From Roseobacter sp. MED193 (GTDB taxonomy: Bacteria; Pseudomonadota; Alphaproteobacteria; Rhodobacterales; Rhodobacteraceae): a DNA stretch of 64,000 bases. This document shows, piece after piece, positions 33,716 to 42,949 of the stretch. The notes under the pieces were generated by a model. It was not told the DNA's origin and did no database searches. It saw nothing but the letters and a program-made list of their open reading frames with translations. Numbering within the stretch: position 1 is the stretch's first letter; every line of letters begins with the position of its first letter. The DNA lies in contig NZ_AANB01000013.1 of assembly GCF_000152965.1 (NCBI RefSeq), positions 1 through 64,000 of the forward strand, written 5' to 3'. The translations under genes were made by a program, and so were the position numbers.

Positions 33716-33861
33716 AATGCAACCGCTCTCTCTGTGGTGCTGCTCATCAAAAACCCCTTGGATTCCATACGCTGAGCGTGATCAGAGAGATCTCGCAGAC
33801 CACCGCGCGCACGTGCTAAATAAGGTGTGTGGGCGCACCCTGACAAAACACTTGGGTAAAA

Positions 33862-33883
33862 TGCAAAAGTGCCGTATTTTGCA
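33862..33883. promoter_or_regulatory. Inverted repeat at the start of the 33.9-kb HTH gene
   Basis: TGCAAAA, 8 bases, TTTTGCA, ending 3 bp before the ATG at 33887. Symmetry directly before a gene with a DNA-binding tail suggests autoregulation. Confidence 0.4.
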
Positions 33884-33886
33884 CAT

Positions 33887-34966
33887 ATGAAGCCTCAAGT
33901 ATCTACACATTATGATAGTTTTGACGATCCTCTAGTGGATTCGGAGGGGCTTGAAGAGACGTCTGAGGACGACCTGTGGTCCCTGCCCGGTCCGATGGAA
34001 GTGGAGCCGGATTATCTGCCGCCCGGACCGAGGGCAGAGCTGGGTGAAACCGCAGTCCTCGACGATTGGCGGAAGGCAGAGGCGGTTAATGCCGCGCGTC
34101 TCGCCCGTGTGGCTGGTCGGATCGGCGCGTTGGACGACCGGCTGCGCCGTGGCCCGAAAGGCTGGCGGCACAGGCTCGCGCTGATGGAGGCGGCAGACCT
34201 CAGCTGGTTTGTGGGTGACCGTATTGGCCCGGATCGGCTGGCGCTCTGGATATCCATGCGCCTGTCCGGTGTGCAGGACAACACTGCAGCGCTCGCGCGT
34301 GTCGGATGGGCAGTGCGGCGTCTAACAGGCGGTCCCGGCCCAGAGGTGGACCTGTCCGCCTTCCTCGATCGCCGTGACCCCGAAAACATAGCAGGTGAAG
34401 CCGAACCCTTTGCGGATCGCGCGGGCGGTTGGCTTGACCTGATGGCGCAAGCCGTCGACCTGCACCCGATCACACGCGCCTGCATGGGGTTTCACCTCTG
34501 GAGCCTTGCGGGCCTCGGGCAACAGGGCGACCGGATGGAAGCGGCGGTTACCGCCGCACGCATTGCCGCCAGCGAAGGCCCGAATTCGAATGGGGGGGCC
34601 ATCTTTGCGCCTCTGGCTATGCGCGGGGCAGGGGGGCTACGCGCCAGTGGCCCACCAGCTGAGCGCTTGGAGCGTTGGCTCGAGGGAATGGAAACAGCAT
34701 GCCTGACCGCGATGCGGCACCTCGACGATATCCAGGCATGGTCAGCGCGGGCGGAAACCATGATGGCCCCGCTCTCTGGCAAGACACCACCAGCATTGCG
34801 CGCCGTGCTGGCCGAATGGCCCCTCGTCTCCGCCCCAATGGCCGAGACCCTGACCGGTGCCAGCCGCGCCGCCGTCCAGCGCAACCTCGTCTGGATGGAA
34901 GCGCGGGGTTTGATCTGCGAAGTGACCGGGCAGGGCCGGTTCCGGATGTGGCGCACCACGACCTAA
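33887..34966 (+). CDS. RHE_PE00001/DUF1612-type plasmid HTH protein
   Basis: The 359-residue protein has the shape of the RHE_PE00001 family. It shows ARLARVAGRIGALDDRL, HRLALMEAADLSWFVGD, a central helical part, LERWLEGMETACLTAMRHLD, and a C-terminal HTH (APMAETLTGASRAAVQRNLVWMEARGLI). These proteins are common near replication genes of alphaproteobacterial plasmids and are thought to regulate transcription. A GTG start 18 bases earlier is possible; the ATG after the inverted repeat was preferred. Confidence 0.72.
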   Translation: MKPQVSTHYDSFDDPLVDSEGLEETSEDDLWSLPGPMEVEPDYLPPGPRAELGETAVLDDWRKAEAVNAARLARVAGRIGALDDRLRRGPKGWRHRLALMEAADLSWFVGDRIGPDRLALWISMRLSGVQDNTAALARVGWAVRRLTGGPGPEVDLSAFLDRRDPENIAGEAEPFADRAGGWLDLMAQAVDLHPITRACMGFHLWSLAGLGQQGDRMEAAVTAARIAASEGPNSNGGAIFAPLAMRGAGGLRASGPPAERLERWLEGMETACLTAMRHLDDIQAWSARAETMMAPLSGKTPPALRAVLAEWPLVSAPMAETLTGASRAAVQRNLVWMEARGLICEVTGQGRFRMWRTTT

Positions 34967-35246
34967 GAGATGAGCGTCATCGCTCGGTATCCTGACGGGT
35001 GCGTGCCAGTCGGCCAAAGTTCCGGTAGGAGGAGGCAAAGCCCGCCGGAGCCTTGGCAATCAAGGTGCTCGAAGTTGGAGATACTCCTCGCCAGTGCGCA
35101 AGGCCGCTGTGGCCGGCGCTTCCGTGCGGTTGTGCCTTCACCATCTATGATTACTGGTGAAGGCGGCGAGCAAGACGCCCGGTATTTTGGACACTGCGCG
35201 GCCCTGTTTGTCGTTGCTGCTTTGCCTGCCCCCGTCACCGTGCAAG

Positions 35247-35441
35247 TCAAAGTTCACCATACTGCCGTTTGCGGCTCGGGCGAAGCGGGCGATATGGCCT
35301 TCCTCCATCGCCAGCTTCGACAGGATCTGACTCTGCAGCAACCGTGGTCTCGGGAACAGGCCGGGTCAGGCTGGGCGGCGCGCCGATTTTTTCATAGTAG
35401 CGGATGGTAAATTGCGGATCACAAGGATCGTGTGTGTTCAC
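35247..35441 (-). pseudogene. Remnant of a MerR-family regulator
   Basis: The frame starts MNTHDPCDPQFTIRYYEKIG, the start of a MerR HTH (TIRYYEKIG is the conserved helix), then loses similarity within ten residues. It is divergent from the L,D-transpeptidase gene with a MerR-type promoter between them, the normal layout of a MerR gene and its target. It is probably the former local regulator. Confidence 0.55.
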
Positions 35442-35453
35442 GAAAATATGTCC

Positions 35454-35484
35454 TTGAACCTCTAGCCACTAGAAGTCTTATCTA
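35454..35484 (+). promoter_or_regulatory. MerR-type promoter/operator 1
   Basis: TTGAAC, 19-bp spacer containing CTCTAGCCACTAGAAG, then TATCTA. The long spacer with a central dyad is the hallmark of MerR-family activation. It drives the L,D-transpeptidase gene at 35545. Confidence 0.75.
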
Positions 35485-35544
35485 GTCAACGTGAACAGAT
35501 ATGTTCCCGCCATAGATTGCTGGTGGGAACCGAAAGGGTCCGAC

Positions 35545-36207
35545 ATGCTGACAAGACGACACTTCATTCAAACAACAACGGCGCTATTCTCCGCGTCTGT
35601 TTCCAGCCCTCTGTTGGCCGATACCTGGCCCACCGAGGCACAGAAGGCTGAATGGGACGCGCAAGTCACGCCGCCCGGATTCGATCCGGCCGCGTCAAAC
35701 CCTTGGGGCCTACACCCGCGCTTTTTGCCCCAGCGCGTGGTTGCGAAACCCGGACTCGTGCCAGGAGACATCCATGTCGATGCGGTCGCGCGGTATCTCT
35801 ATCATATCGAGGAGAGCGGGACCGCAATGCGCTACGGTGTGGCCATTGCCCGGGGCAACCTATACGAGCCTGGCGTCTACACGATCAAACGCAAGGTGAG
35901 GTGGCCGCATTGGACACCGACCCAGAACATGATCGAGCGGGATCCGGAAAACGCACGATGGGCCGACGGGATGGAACCCGGCCCCGAAAACGCTTTGGGA
36001 TCACGAGCCATCTATCTGTACGTCGGAGACCGCGACACTTATCTTCGAATACACGGCACGCCCTATCCGAGAAGTATCGGCGGTCGAGCCAGTTCGGGTT
36101 GCGTGCGGATGGTCATGGCTCACATTAACGAACTTTATCCCAACGTTGAGATCGAATCGACGGCACATTTGTACTCAGCGGAGGACAGTGTCACCGCGCG
36201 AAGTTGA
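35545..36207 (+). CDS. L,D-transpeptidase (YkuD family), Tat signal
   Basis: The 220-residue protein starts MLTRRHFIQTTTALFSASVS with a twin-arginine-like signal. The YkuD active site is LRIHGTPYPRSIGG with SSGCVRM (catalytic Cys). L,D-transpeptidases make 3-3 crosslinks in peptidoglycan or attach proteins to it. The segment TPTQNMIERDP belongs to an alphaproteobacterial subgroup, shared with the broken copy at 51.3 kb. It lies behind a MerR-type promoter, so expression is probably metal-induced. Confidence 0.88.
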   Translation: MLTRRHFIQTTTALFSASVSSPLLADTWPTEAQKAEWDAQVTPPGFDPAASNPWGLHPRFLPQRVVAKPGLVPGDIHVDAVARYLYHIEESGTAMRYGVAIARGNLYEPGVYTIKRKVRWPHWTPTQNMIERDPENARWADGMEPGPENALGSRAIYLYVGDRDTYLRIHGTPYPRSIGGRASSGCVRMVMAHINELYPNVEIESTAHLYSAEDSVTARS

Positions 36208-36255
36208 GTGTGGTGCGTAAGTCTGAGGCGCGTTAATGCAACGTGTGGCGCGTCC

Positions 36256-36540
36256 TCAAGCTTCGCGTGCCACGCAGATCGGATTACCGTTCGCCGTGCG
36301 CAACGGCAGCAGCGTCGTTTCGACCGGCCCGCTGTGTTCGTACCAATAGCAGCCGTCTTCCGGCACGAGGCGCGCGGTTGCAACATCCTGATCCGGACCA
36401 GCCATCGCAACCACGGCTTCGGGAACGTTGCCCGTCTGGTCTGCCGTGTCGTTCGGCCCTGTCGGCTGGATGGCGCATCCTGTCGTGAGAAAAAGCGCCA
36501 CCGCAACCATCATTTTTTGCTTAAGCATCAAAACCTGCAT
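36256..36540 (-). CDS. Small lipoprotein
   Basis: A 94-residue protein starts MQVLMLKQKMMVAVALFLTT with the lipobox LTTGC, so Cys22 is lipidated. The mature part is short and ends CYWYEHSGPVETTLLPLR and NGNPICVAREA, with two cysteines that could pair. AAGGAAA precedes the ATG. It lies between the transpeptidase and cadA in the opposite direction. The function is unknown. Confidence 0.72.
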   Translation of the reverse strand: MQVLMLKQKMMVAVALFLTTGCAIQPTGPNDTADQTGNVPEAVVAMAGPDQDVATARLVPEDGCYWYEHSGPVETTLLPLRTANGNPICVAREA

Positions 36541-36659
36541 CGAGTTTCCTTTCTTTTCTGTTTTTCTTCGTATCGGCTTTTCATGCCTCACGCCGTGATT
36601 GAGGCTGTCGTCGGACCGTCTAGCAAGAAAACAAACGGAAATACCACCGAACTTTGCCC

Positions 36660-36690
36660 TTGAAGCTCTAGCTACTGTAGGGGCTATGCC
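36660..36690 (+). promoter_or_regulatory. MerR-type promoter/operator 2
   Basis: TTGAAG, 19-bp spacer with CTCTAGCTACTGTAGGG, then TATGCC, ending 33 bp before the cadA start. It is close to known CadR/ZntR-type operators. Confidence 0.8.
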
Positions 36691-36722
36691 ATGACAAAGC
36701 ACCCGAATCCAGAGGTCCGTTC

Positions 36723-39077
36723 ATGCCGTCCGACACCCACCCCCACGATCACGATCACGCCGAAGACGCCCAGGCAAGCGGCGGCAGTTGCTGCGGTAGC
36801 GCCGCAACGTGCGGCGACATCGCACCGACGACGCCCGCCCCAACCGGCGGGCGCAGTTTTCAGGTGTCCGGCCTCGATTGCGCCGAGGAGGTCGCGATCT
36901 TGAATAAGGTAATCGGCCCGCAGATCGGCGGGGCCGAGCATCTCGCGTTCGACGTGATCAACGGGAGGATGACCATTCTCGACAGCGCAAAGAATGTATC
37001 GGACGACGAAGTTGCGGAACTGGTCGCGAGCACCGGCATGACCGCGAAGCCGTGGAATTCCGAGAACGCGTCGGTCGACCAAGCGGCCCATCTTGCACGA
37101 CAGCGGCTGTTTACGGCACTCAGCGGCGGCTTCTGGGCGGCGGGTTTTCTCTGGCACATCGTCGAGACCGGTATGGGCGGGGCGCTCGGCCTCTTCGCGG
37201 GGCACGGCGAAGCGCCGATGCCGCTGGCCGAGGCGGGGCTTTTTGCAGTTGCTATCCTATTCGGCGTTTGGCTTGTGGCACCGAAGGCATGGTCGTCCGC
37301 ACGTCGGCTGTCGCCCGACATGAACCTTCTGATGGTTGTCGCAGTCGCCGGAGCCATCGGGCTCGGTGAATTCTTCGAGGCAGCGACAGTGGCTTTTTTC
37401 TTTTCGCTGTCCCTCTTTCTCGAAAGCTGGAGCGTCGGGCGCGCGCGGAACGCGGTGTCGGCGCTCCTGGATCTTGCGCCACCCACGGCGCGCGTGATCC
37501 GCGATGACGGAAGCGAGACCGACATGCCGGCGGCGCAAGTCGCCGTAGGCTCAAGCTTTATTGTACGCGGTGGCGACCGTATCCCGCTCGACGGCGAAGT
37601 GACGGGTGGCACGGGCGCGGTCGACCAGGCGCCGATCACCGGCGAAAGTGCTTTAATACCCAAAGAGGCCGGAGACGAAGTCTATGCGGGCACGATCAAC
37701 GGCGAAGGTACACTAACAGTGCGCGCCACGAAGGCCGCCTCGGATACCGTCTTGGCCAAGATCATCCGCATGGTCGGCGACGCCCATGCCCGCCGCGCGC
37801 CGGTGGAACAGTGGGTTGCGAAGTTCGCCCGCATCTACACGCCTATCGTCATGGTTCTCGCCATCGCAATTGCGCTGCTGCCGCCGCTTATCTTCGGCGG
37901 AGCCTGGGATTACTGGTTCTACAATGCCCTCGTGCTGCTGGTGATCGCTTGCCCATGCGCTCTGGTCATCTCGACCCCTGTCTCCATCGTCGCAGCGCTC
38001 ACCGCGTCGGCGCGGGCGGGCGTCCTCATCAAGGGCGGTGCCTATGTAGAGGCGCCGGGCAGGACCACGGCGCTGGCCATGGACAAGACCGGCACGATCA
38101 CCATGGGCGAGCCGGAAGTGGCGGCGGTGCACCCGCTGGGCGGGGCTTCAGCGCAAGATCTGATGACCCTTGCCGCAGGGCTGGAGGCACGTTCGTCGCA
38201 TCCTTTGGCGCGTGCCATTCTCGCGCGGGCGGAGGCCGACGGCATCAAGGTGTCCGCCGCAGAGGATACCCGAACCATTCCCGGCCGTGGGCTTGAAGGA
38301 CGCATCGACGGACGGTCCATCTGGCTGGGGTCGGACCGGTTCGCCGAGGAGAAGGGTTTCGGCGGCGCCATTCCGAAGGATCTGCGGGAGCGGATCGAAG
38401 GCGCCGGCAGCACCCTTGTCGCTGTCGGCGATGAAACCGGTGTGACGGGCATTCTGGAACTGCGCGACCGCATCCGCCCTGATGCCAAAGGCATCGTGGC
38501 ACAACTTCACGCGCAGGGCGTAAAGACTATCGTCATGCTGACCGGTGACAACGAGCGGACAGCGCGCGCCGTTGCCGCCGAGGTCGGTATAGACGAGGTG
38601 CGCGCCGAGCTTCTGCCCGAAGACAAGGTGACAGCCATCGAAGAACTGGTCGAAACTCATGACATGGTGGCCATGATCGGCGACGGGGTGAACGATGCAC
38701 CCGCTATGGCGCGCGCGCATTATGCCATCGCGATGGGTGCTGTCGGTTCGGACGCGGCAATCGAGACGGCGGATATCGCCCTCATGACCGACGACCTCGG
38801 CAAGGTGCCTTGGCTGATCGGTCATTCGCGCCGGACAATGTCGATTATCCATCAGAACATCGGTATTTCCTTGGCAACCAAGGGAGTTTTCGTTGTCGCT
38901 ACCGCGTTCGGAATGGCCTCGATGTGGGGCGCTATTGCAGCCGACGTGGGTGTGTCATTGCTGGTGGTGGCGAACGCCCTGCGCCTGCTCAACAGCCAAG
39001 AGGCCAAGGCACCGCCGTCCGGTGGCGAGCAGGTTGGGCCACAGATGGCAAAGGCCGCGCTTGCCCACGGACATTGA
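36723..39077 (+). CDS. cadA: Zn/Cd/Pb-exporting P1B-type ATPase
   Basis: The 784-residue pump has a His/Cys-rich N-terminus (HPHDHDH, GSCCGSAATC), one metal-binding domain with SGLDCAEE in place of the usual CxxC, TGES (307-310), CPC in the membrane (410-412), DKTGT (454-458) and GDGVND. The last helices (TKGVFVVATAFGM and ADVGVSLLVVANALRLL) match the P1B-2 group (ZntA/CadA), so Zn2+, Cd2+ or Pb2+ are expected rather than copper. It is first in an operon with a transpeptidase and lies behind a MerR-type promoter. Confidence 0.95.
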   Translation: MPSDTHPHDHDHAEDAQASGGSCCGSAATCGDIAPTTPAPTGGRSFQVSGLDCAEEVAILNKVIGPQIGGAEHLAFDVINGRMTILDSAKNVSDDEVAELVASTGMTAKPWNSENASVDQAAHLARQRLFTALSGGFWAAGFLWHIVETGMGGALGLFAGHGEAPMPLAEAGLFAVAILFGVWLVAPKAWSSARRLSPDMNLLMVVAVAGAIGLGEFFEAATVAFFFSLSLFLESWSVGRARNAVSALLDLAPPTARVIRDDGSETDMPAAQVAVGSSFIVRGGDRIPLDGEVTGGTGAVDQAPITGESALIPKEAGDEVYAGTINGEGTLTVRATKAASDTVLAKIIRMVGDAHARRAPVEQWVAKFARIYTPIVMVLAIAIALLPPLIFGGAWDYWFYNALVLLVIACPCALVISTPVSIVAALTASARAGVLIKGGAYVEAPGRTTALAMDKTGTITMGEPEVAAVHPLGGASAQDLMTLAAGLEARSSHPLARAILARAEADGIKVSAAEDTRTIPGRGLEGRIDGRSIWLGSDRFAEEKGFGGAIPKDLRERIEGAGSTLVAVGDETGVTGILELRDRIRPDAKGIVAQLHAQGVKTIVMLTGDNERTARAVAAEVGIDEVRAELLPEDKVTAIEELVETHDMVAMIGDGVNDAPAMARAHYAIAMGAVGSDAAIETADIALMTDDLGKVPWLIGHSRRTMSIIHQNIGISLATKGVFVVATAFGMASMWGAIAADVGVSLLVVANALRLLNSQEAKAPPSGGEQVGPQMAKAALAHGH

Positions 39078-39140
39078 TCACGCAGCATTTGCAAGGTAAC
39101 ATAATGTCCATATCAGACCTCACGAAAGAGGCATCGAGCA

Positions 39141-39653
39141 GTGAAAACCATCCGATTTCCCCGCCGCGCCGTCCTGTTGGGTGGCTTAGCGGCCTTTTTG
39201 TCGGGCTGTGCCGGCAAGTTCCGCAGCTATGACGGACCCGAAGTGACGCGACTTCGGCTCTACAAGGGACAGCGTTTGCTTGTTCTCGACGGATCCGATC
39301 GCGTGCTGCAAACCTATCCGATCGGGCTGGGCTTCGCTCCTCAGGGTCACAAGCAATTCGAGGGAGACGGTCGGACCCCGGAGGGCACCTACATAGTCGA
39401 TAAGCGCAACCCTGAAAGTACGTATCATCTTTCAGTTGGCATCTCTTATCCAAATGAGGCCGACATCGCCTTTGCCGCAGCGCAGGGCCTTTCCCCCGGC
39501 GGCGACATCTTCATCCATGGTGGTCCACGCCCCGGCATCGACCCGACGGACATCCGCGACTGGACAGCTGGCTGCATCGCAGTCACAGATCGGCAGATCG
39601 AGGACATCTATGCAATGGTGAAGGACGGAACGCCTATCCACATCTTTGCATGA
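39141..39653 (+). CDS. Lipoprotein L,D-transpeptidase (YkuD family)
   Basis: The 170-residue protein has a lipobox (AAFLSGCAG, Cys23) and a YkuD domain with IFIHGGPRPG and DWTAGCIAV (catalytic Cys). It follows cadA by 63 bp in the same direction. Its 3' end overlaps the end of the convergent lnt gene by 20 nt. Its lipid anchor would be processed by the island's own LspA and Lnt. Confidence 0.9.
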   Translation: MKTIRFPRRAVLLGGLAAFLSGCAGKFRSYDGPEVTRLRLYKGQRLLVLDGSDRVLQTYPIGLGFAPQGHKQFEGDGRTPEGTYIVDKRNPESTYHLSVGISYPNEADIAFAAAQGLSPGGDIFIHGGPRPGIDPTDIRDWTAGCIAVTDRQIEDIYAMVKDGTPIHIFA

Positions 39654-41212
39654 CGGTCTTTCTCATGCGGCGGTGGTTAGCCGTCGCATTGGCCGCCAGA
39701 GCCCAGCTCCACGAAGCCAAGATGAGCGCCAGCAACATCCAGTCCCCGAAAAGCGCATATGGCGTAGGCGGCTGCGCTGAGGGAAGATCAGCGTCGATGA
39801 TGCCCCTTTCCCCTGTATCGAGCCGCGCAATGATCTCTCCGTTCGCGTCGATGACCGCAGAGATGCCCGTATTCGCGGCTCGGATGACAGGAAGGCCTTC
39901 CTCTACGGCGCGCATACGTGCGGAAGCCAGATGCTGCTCGGGTCCGATGCTGGTTCCAAACCAGGAATCGTTCGTCGCGTTAAAAATCCAGTCGGGTCGG
40001 AACATGTCGTCGACCACATGGCCTGGGAAAATGATCTCATAGCAGATCGCCACGGCGACCAGCGGCATACCCGGAAGCGCAAGGGTGCGCGGACCCGGTC
40101 CGGGCGTAAAATCGCCCAGCCCCGCCGTCAGCCGCTCGATCGGCAACCAGCCGCGGAATGGCACGTATTCGCCAAAGGGCACGAGATGGTGTTTCGCGTA
40201 TCCGGTCAGGATCTCATTGGTATCGTCAAAAGCCTGGACGGTGTTGAAATATCGGGTGCCATCCTCGCTCAGTACACGGTCCGGCACTCCGGTTAGCAGC
40301 ACGCTGCCGTCCGGTAGCGCAGCGGCAATGCGGGCCCGCGCCTGGGCATCCTCATCGAGGAACCCGGGAAAGGCGGTTTCCGGCCAGAGAAGAACGTCGA
40401 AATCGCCGGGCTGGGTTGAAAGCTTGATATAGCGCGCGAAGGTCGCCTCGCGGTTCTCGGGCGCCCATTTCTCCTCTTGGGGAACGTTGCCCTGAACGAT
40501 GCGCAGGTCGACATCCGGTGGCTGTGGTGCATCCGACTGGAGGCGAAGCGTGCCGACGGCCCACATCGTCACGATGCCGGCCAGCGGCATTAGCGAGATG
40601 ATCAATCGTTGTCGCCCGACCGCCATGAGAGCCGCGCCGGGGAGTGCCGCTACGAACACGGTGAGAAAGCATAGCCCATAACTTCCCACCCAGGCGGCGG
40701 GCTGGCGAAGGGCGGCGTAATCGACAAGAGCGTAGCCGGCGAGGTTCCACGGAAAACCTGTCAGAACGTGACCGCGCAACCACTCGGCCGCGGTCCAGGA
40801 AGGTCGCGAACAGGAGGCAGGCCAGGAGACTGCCCATGGCTCCGCGCCGCGCGATTTCGACGAAGAGCACGGCGGCAATGGCCGGGAAAATCGCGAGACC
40901 TGCGGACAATCCCGCGACGGCCGGGGTCGCCAGCGCCCCGAAACGCTCGGGTTCGACGTAGAAACTTTCCGCGATCCACGAAATCCCGAAACCGAACTGG
41001 CCGAGACCAAACGCCCAGCCGACGAGAAAAGCACGCCCGAAGGAGAGGTCGCGAAGACCGACAAACAACGCAGAATAGGCAACGGGAACAAGAAGGAGAA
41101 TCGAGAAAGGCGGGAAGGTTAGAACGGTCAGCGGCCCGGCGGCGAAACCAAGCGTCATCCGCGAGAGCAGACGTTTGCGCAGAGCGAAGCAGTTCAGAAT
41201 TACCGGCTTCAC
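39634..41212 (-). pseudogene. lnt: Apolipoprotein N-acyltransferase, frameshifted
   Basis: The N-terminal frame (from GTG at 41212, overlapping the lspA stop by 4 nt) gives the membrane part FAAGPLTVLTFPPFSILLLV to LLACLLFAT. The downstream frame gives WTAAEWLRGHVLTGFPWN and the nitrilase-type catalytic domain (Glu in LLWPETAFPG, Lys in YAKHHLVPFGEY, Cys in AICYEIIFPG). One surplus base near 40795-40803 breaks the frame. Without it the gene would encode 525 residues, a normal Lnt length. All catalytic residues remain, so either decay is recent or this is a sequence error. Confidence 0.85.
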
Positions 41213-41691
41213 GACTTGATCGGACGCCGCGCACTGATCCAGGGTGCGGCGAGCAAGAGCCCCACGCCACTGACGACAAACACATCGGCCATGTTGAAGG
41301 CAGGCCAATGCGTTGAGTTGATGTAGAAATCCAGGAAGTCCGTTACAGACCGATACCGCACACGATCAATGACATTGCCCAAGGCTCCACCGATGATCGC
41401 TCCGTAAGCGAGCGTTTCAACCGCATTTTCGGCGCGAAACAGCATAACCCCCAGCCAGCCGCAGATGGCAAGAGCGAGAGCTATGAGGCCCCACCATGGT
41501 GCGCCGCCAAGTAGTCCGAAAGTGACGCCATCATTGCGATAAAAGACGAGGTTAAAACCTGGAAACACGGCGATTCCAGTGCTTAAGGAGGCCGCATTCG
41601 CCACAACAATGGCTTTTGTGATCTGATCGATTACGAAAGCGGTAAGCGCCGCAAAAATGCCGATCACCGGAGATAGTTTATGCACTGGCAT
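41209..41691 (-). CDS. lspA: Lipoprotein signal peptidase II
   Basis: The 160-residue protein starts MPVHKLSPVIGIFAALTAFV and has four membrane segments. The two catalytic aspartates are in GGALGNVIDRV and FNMADVFVV. LspA cleaves lipoprotein signal peptides. In lead- and cadmium-resistance operons an LspA-like gene is often linked to the P-type ATPase, as here. Confidence 0.93.
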   Translation of the reverse strand: MPVHKLSPVIGIFAALTAFVIDQITKAIVVANAASLSTGIAVFPGFNLVFYRNDGVTFGLLGGAPWWGLIALALAICGWLGVMLFRAENAVETLAYGAIIGGALGNVIDRVRYRSVTDFLDFYINSTHWPAFNMADVFVVSGVGLLLAAPWISARRPIKS

Positions 41692-41695
41692 TGCG

Positions 41696-42478
41696 TCACC
41701 CCAACCAAACATCGAGAAAAAGCATCAAAACGAGTCCGATGGCCAAGCCGAGCGTTGCCTTGTTCTGATGGCCGCTGCGATGGGTTTCGGGGATGATTTC
41801 GTGGCTGATGACATAAAGCATGGCGCCTGCGGCAAAGGCCAAGCCCCATGGCAGCAGCGGTTCCGACAGTGTGATGATGCCGGCCCCGAGCAAACCGCCA
41901 ATCGGCTCGACCATTCCCGTTAGCGCGGCGATGCCCCAGGCGCGCAGCTTCGGATATCCTTCGCCCAACAGGGATACCGCAACGGCCAGCCCTTCAGGCG
42001 CATTCTGAAGCCCGATGCCGATGGCGAGTGGCAGACCGCCTTCCATACCTCCGGAACCGAAGCCAACTCCGACCGCGAGGCCTTCCGGGAAGTTGTGGAT
42101 CGTGATTGCGATGATGAACAGCCAGACCCGCCGTAAGGACGCCGCTTCGGGCCCTTCGCGTCCCGTTCTGAAATGCTCGTGCGGCAGCCTTTCATTCATC
42201 AATGCAACGGCCCCCATGCCCAAAAGGATCGAGACGCAAACGATGGCCGCAGGCATCGCGCCGTTCTCGAACATCGGCTCCGCCGCATCCAACGCCGGGA
42301 TGATCAGAGAAAAGAACGAGGCTGAGAGCATGACGCCGGCAGCGAAGCCGAGCGACAGATCGCGCGTCGCCCGCGACGGGATGCGCCCGAACAGCACGGG
42401 AATTGCTCCGACTGCCGTGAGCGATCCGGCGGCAAGGCTTCCGAGAAAGCCGAGCATTATCGGAGACAGGTTTTCCAT
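41696..42478 (-). CDS. ZIP-family metal transporter
   Basis: The 260-residue protein has eight membrane segments, with the ZIP binuclear metal site in helices 4 and 5 (ITIHNFPEGLAVG and GLQNAPEGLAVA) and SHEIIPE near the end. ZIP proteins move divalent metals into the cytoplasm. In a resistance operon it could resupply an essential metal such as zinc or take part in sensing. It is 4 bp from lspA. Confidence 0.9.
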   Translation of the reverse strand: MENLSPIMLGFLGSLAAGSLTAVGAIPVLFGRIPSRATRDLSLGFAAGVMLSASFFSLIIPALDAAEPMFENGAMPAAIVCVSILLGMGAVALMNERLPHEHFRTGREGPEAASLRRVWLFIIAITIHNFPEGLAVGVGFGSGGMEGGLPLAIGIGLQNAPEGLAVAVSLLGEGYPKLRAWGIAALTGMVEPIGGLLGAGIITLSEPLLPWGLAFAAGAMLYVISHEIIPETHRSGHQNKATLGLAIGLVLMLFLDVWLG

Positions 42479-42490
42479 AAGCGGGCCAGA

Positions 42491-42946
42491 TTATCCTTCG
42501 GCGTAGCTTGAAAAGACTTCGGTCGACCCGTCCTCGCGGATGAGGAAGACATCATAAGCTTCACGGTTTTCTTCCGGCCCCATGCCGGGCGAGCCATAGG
42601 GCATTCCCGGAACGGCGAGGCCGACGGCGTCCGGGCGTTCCTCAAGAAGGCGGCGGATATCAGCGGCCGGGACATGGCCTTCAATCACGTAGCCCTCTAT
42701 GAGCGCGGTATGGCAGGAGACCATGCGCTGCGGCACGCCGTTGTCGAGCTTGAAACGAACCAGCGACCCGCCAAACATGTTCTCGCCCGTCGGCGCGAAT
42801 CCGTTTTCCTCGAGATGGTTCATCCAGGACAGGCAGCAGCCGCATCCGTTGGTCTTGCGGACGTCTATCGCTGTTGCCTCTGCGAGGGCCTGGGCCGCCG
42901 GGAACAGGGCGAGCGCGATGGTCAGAGCTTGGGTCATGCGTTTCAT
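42491..42946 (-). CDS. DUF411 periplasmic metal-binding protein
   Basis: The 151-residue protein has a signal peptide ending ALAEA, a thioredoxin-like start with KTNGCGCCLSW, and the family motifs VSCHTALIEGYVIEGHVPA and GLAVPGMPYGSPGM. DUF411 proteins occur with copper- and other metal-resistance genes; the cysteines and methionines probably bind metal. A second copy is at 55.1 kb. Confidence 0.92.
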   Translation of the reverse strand: MKRMTQALTIALALFPAAQALAEATAIDVRKTNGCGCCLSWMNHLEENGFAPTGENMFGGSLVRFKLDNGVPQRMVSCHTALIEGYVIEGHVPAADIRRLLEERPDAVGLAVPGMPYGSPGMGPEENREAYDVFLIREDGSTEVFSSYAEG

Positions 42947-42949
42947 GGG

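Larger units (their letters stand above)
34967..35544. other. Junction region with decayed regulator and metal-type promoter
   Basis: 578 bases between the plasmid backbone and the metal island. It holds a hairpin (CCTTCACC/GGTGAAGG, 35135-35163), a MerR remnant on the minus strand (35247-35441) and a MerR-type promoter (35454-35484). No intact gene is seen. Confidence 0.6.

Noticed and set aside
35138-35341. 67-residue minus-strand frame next to the MerR remnant
   Set aside because: It could be a second piece of the same broken regulator, but no MerR C-terminal feature or cysteine pattern is visible; not called separately.
33841-36255. Transposon ends around the metal island
   Set aside because: No matching long inverted repeats or target duplications were seen at the left edge, so the island was not called a transposon.
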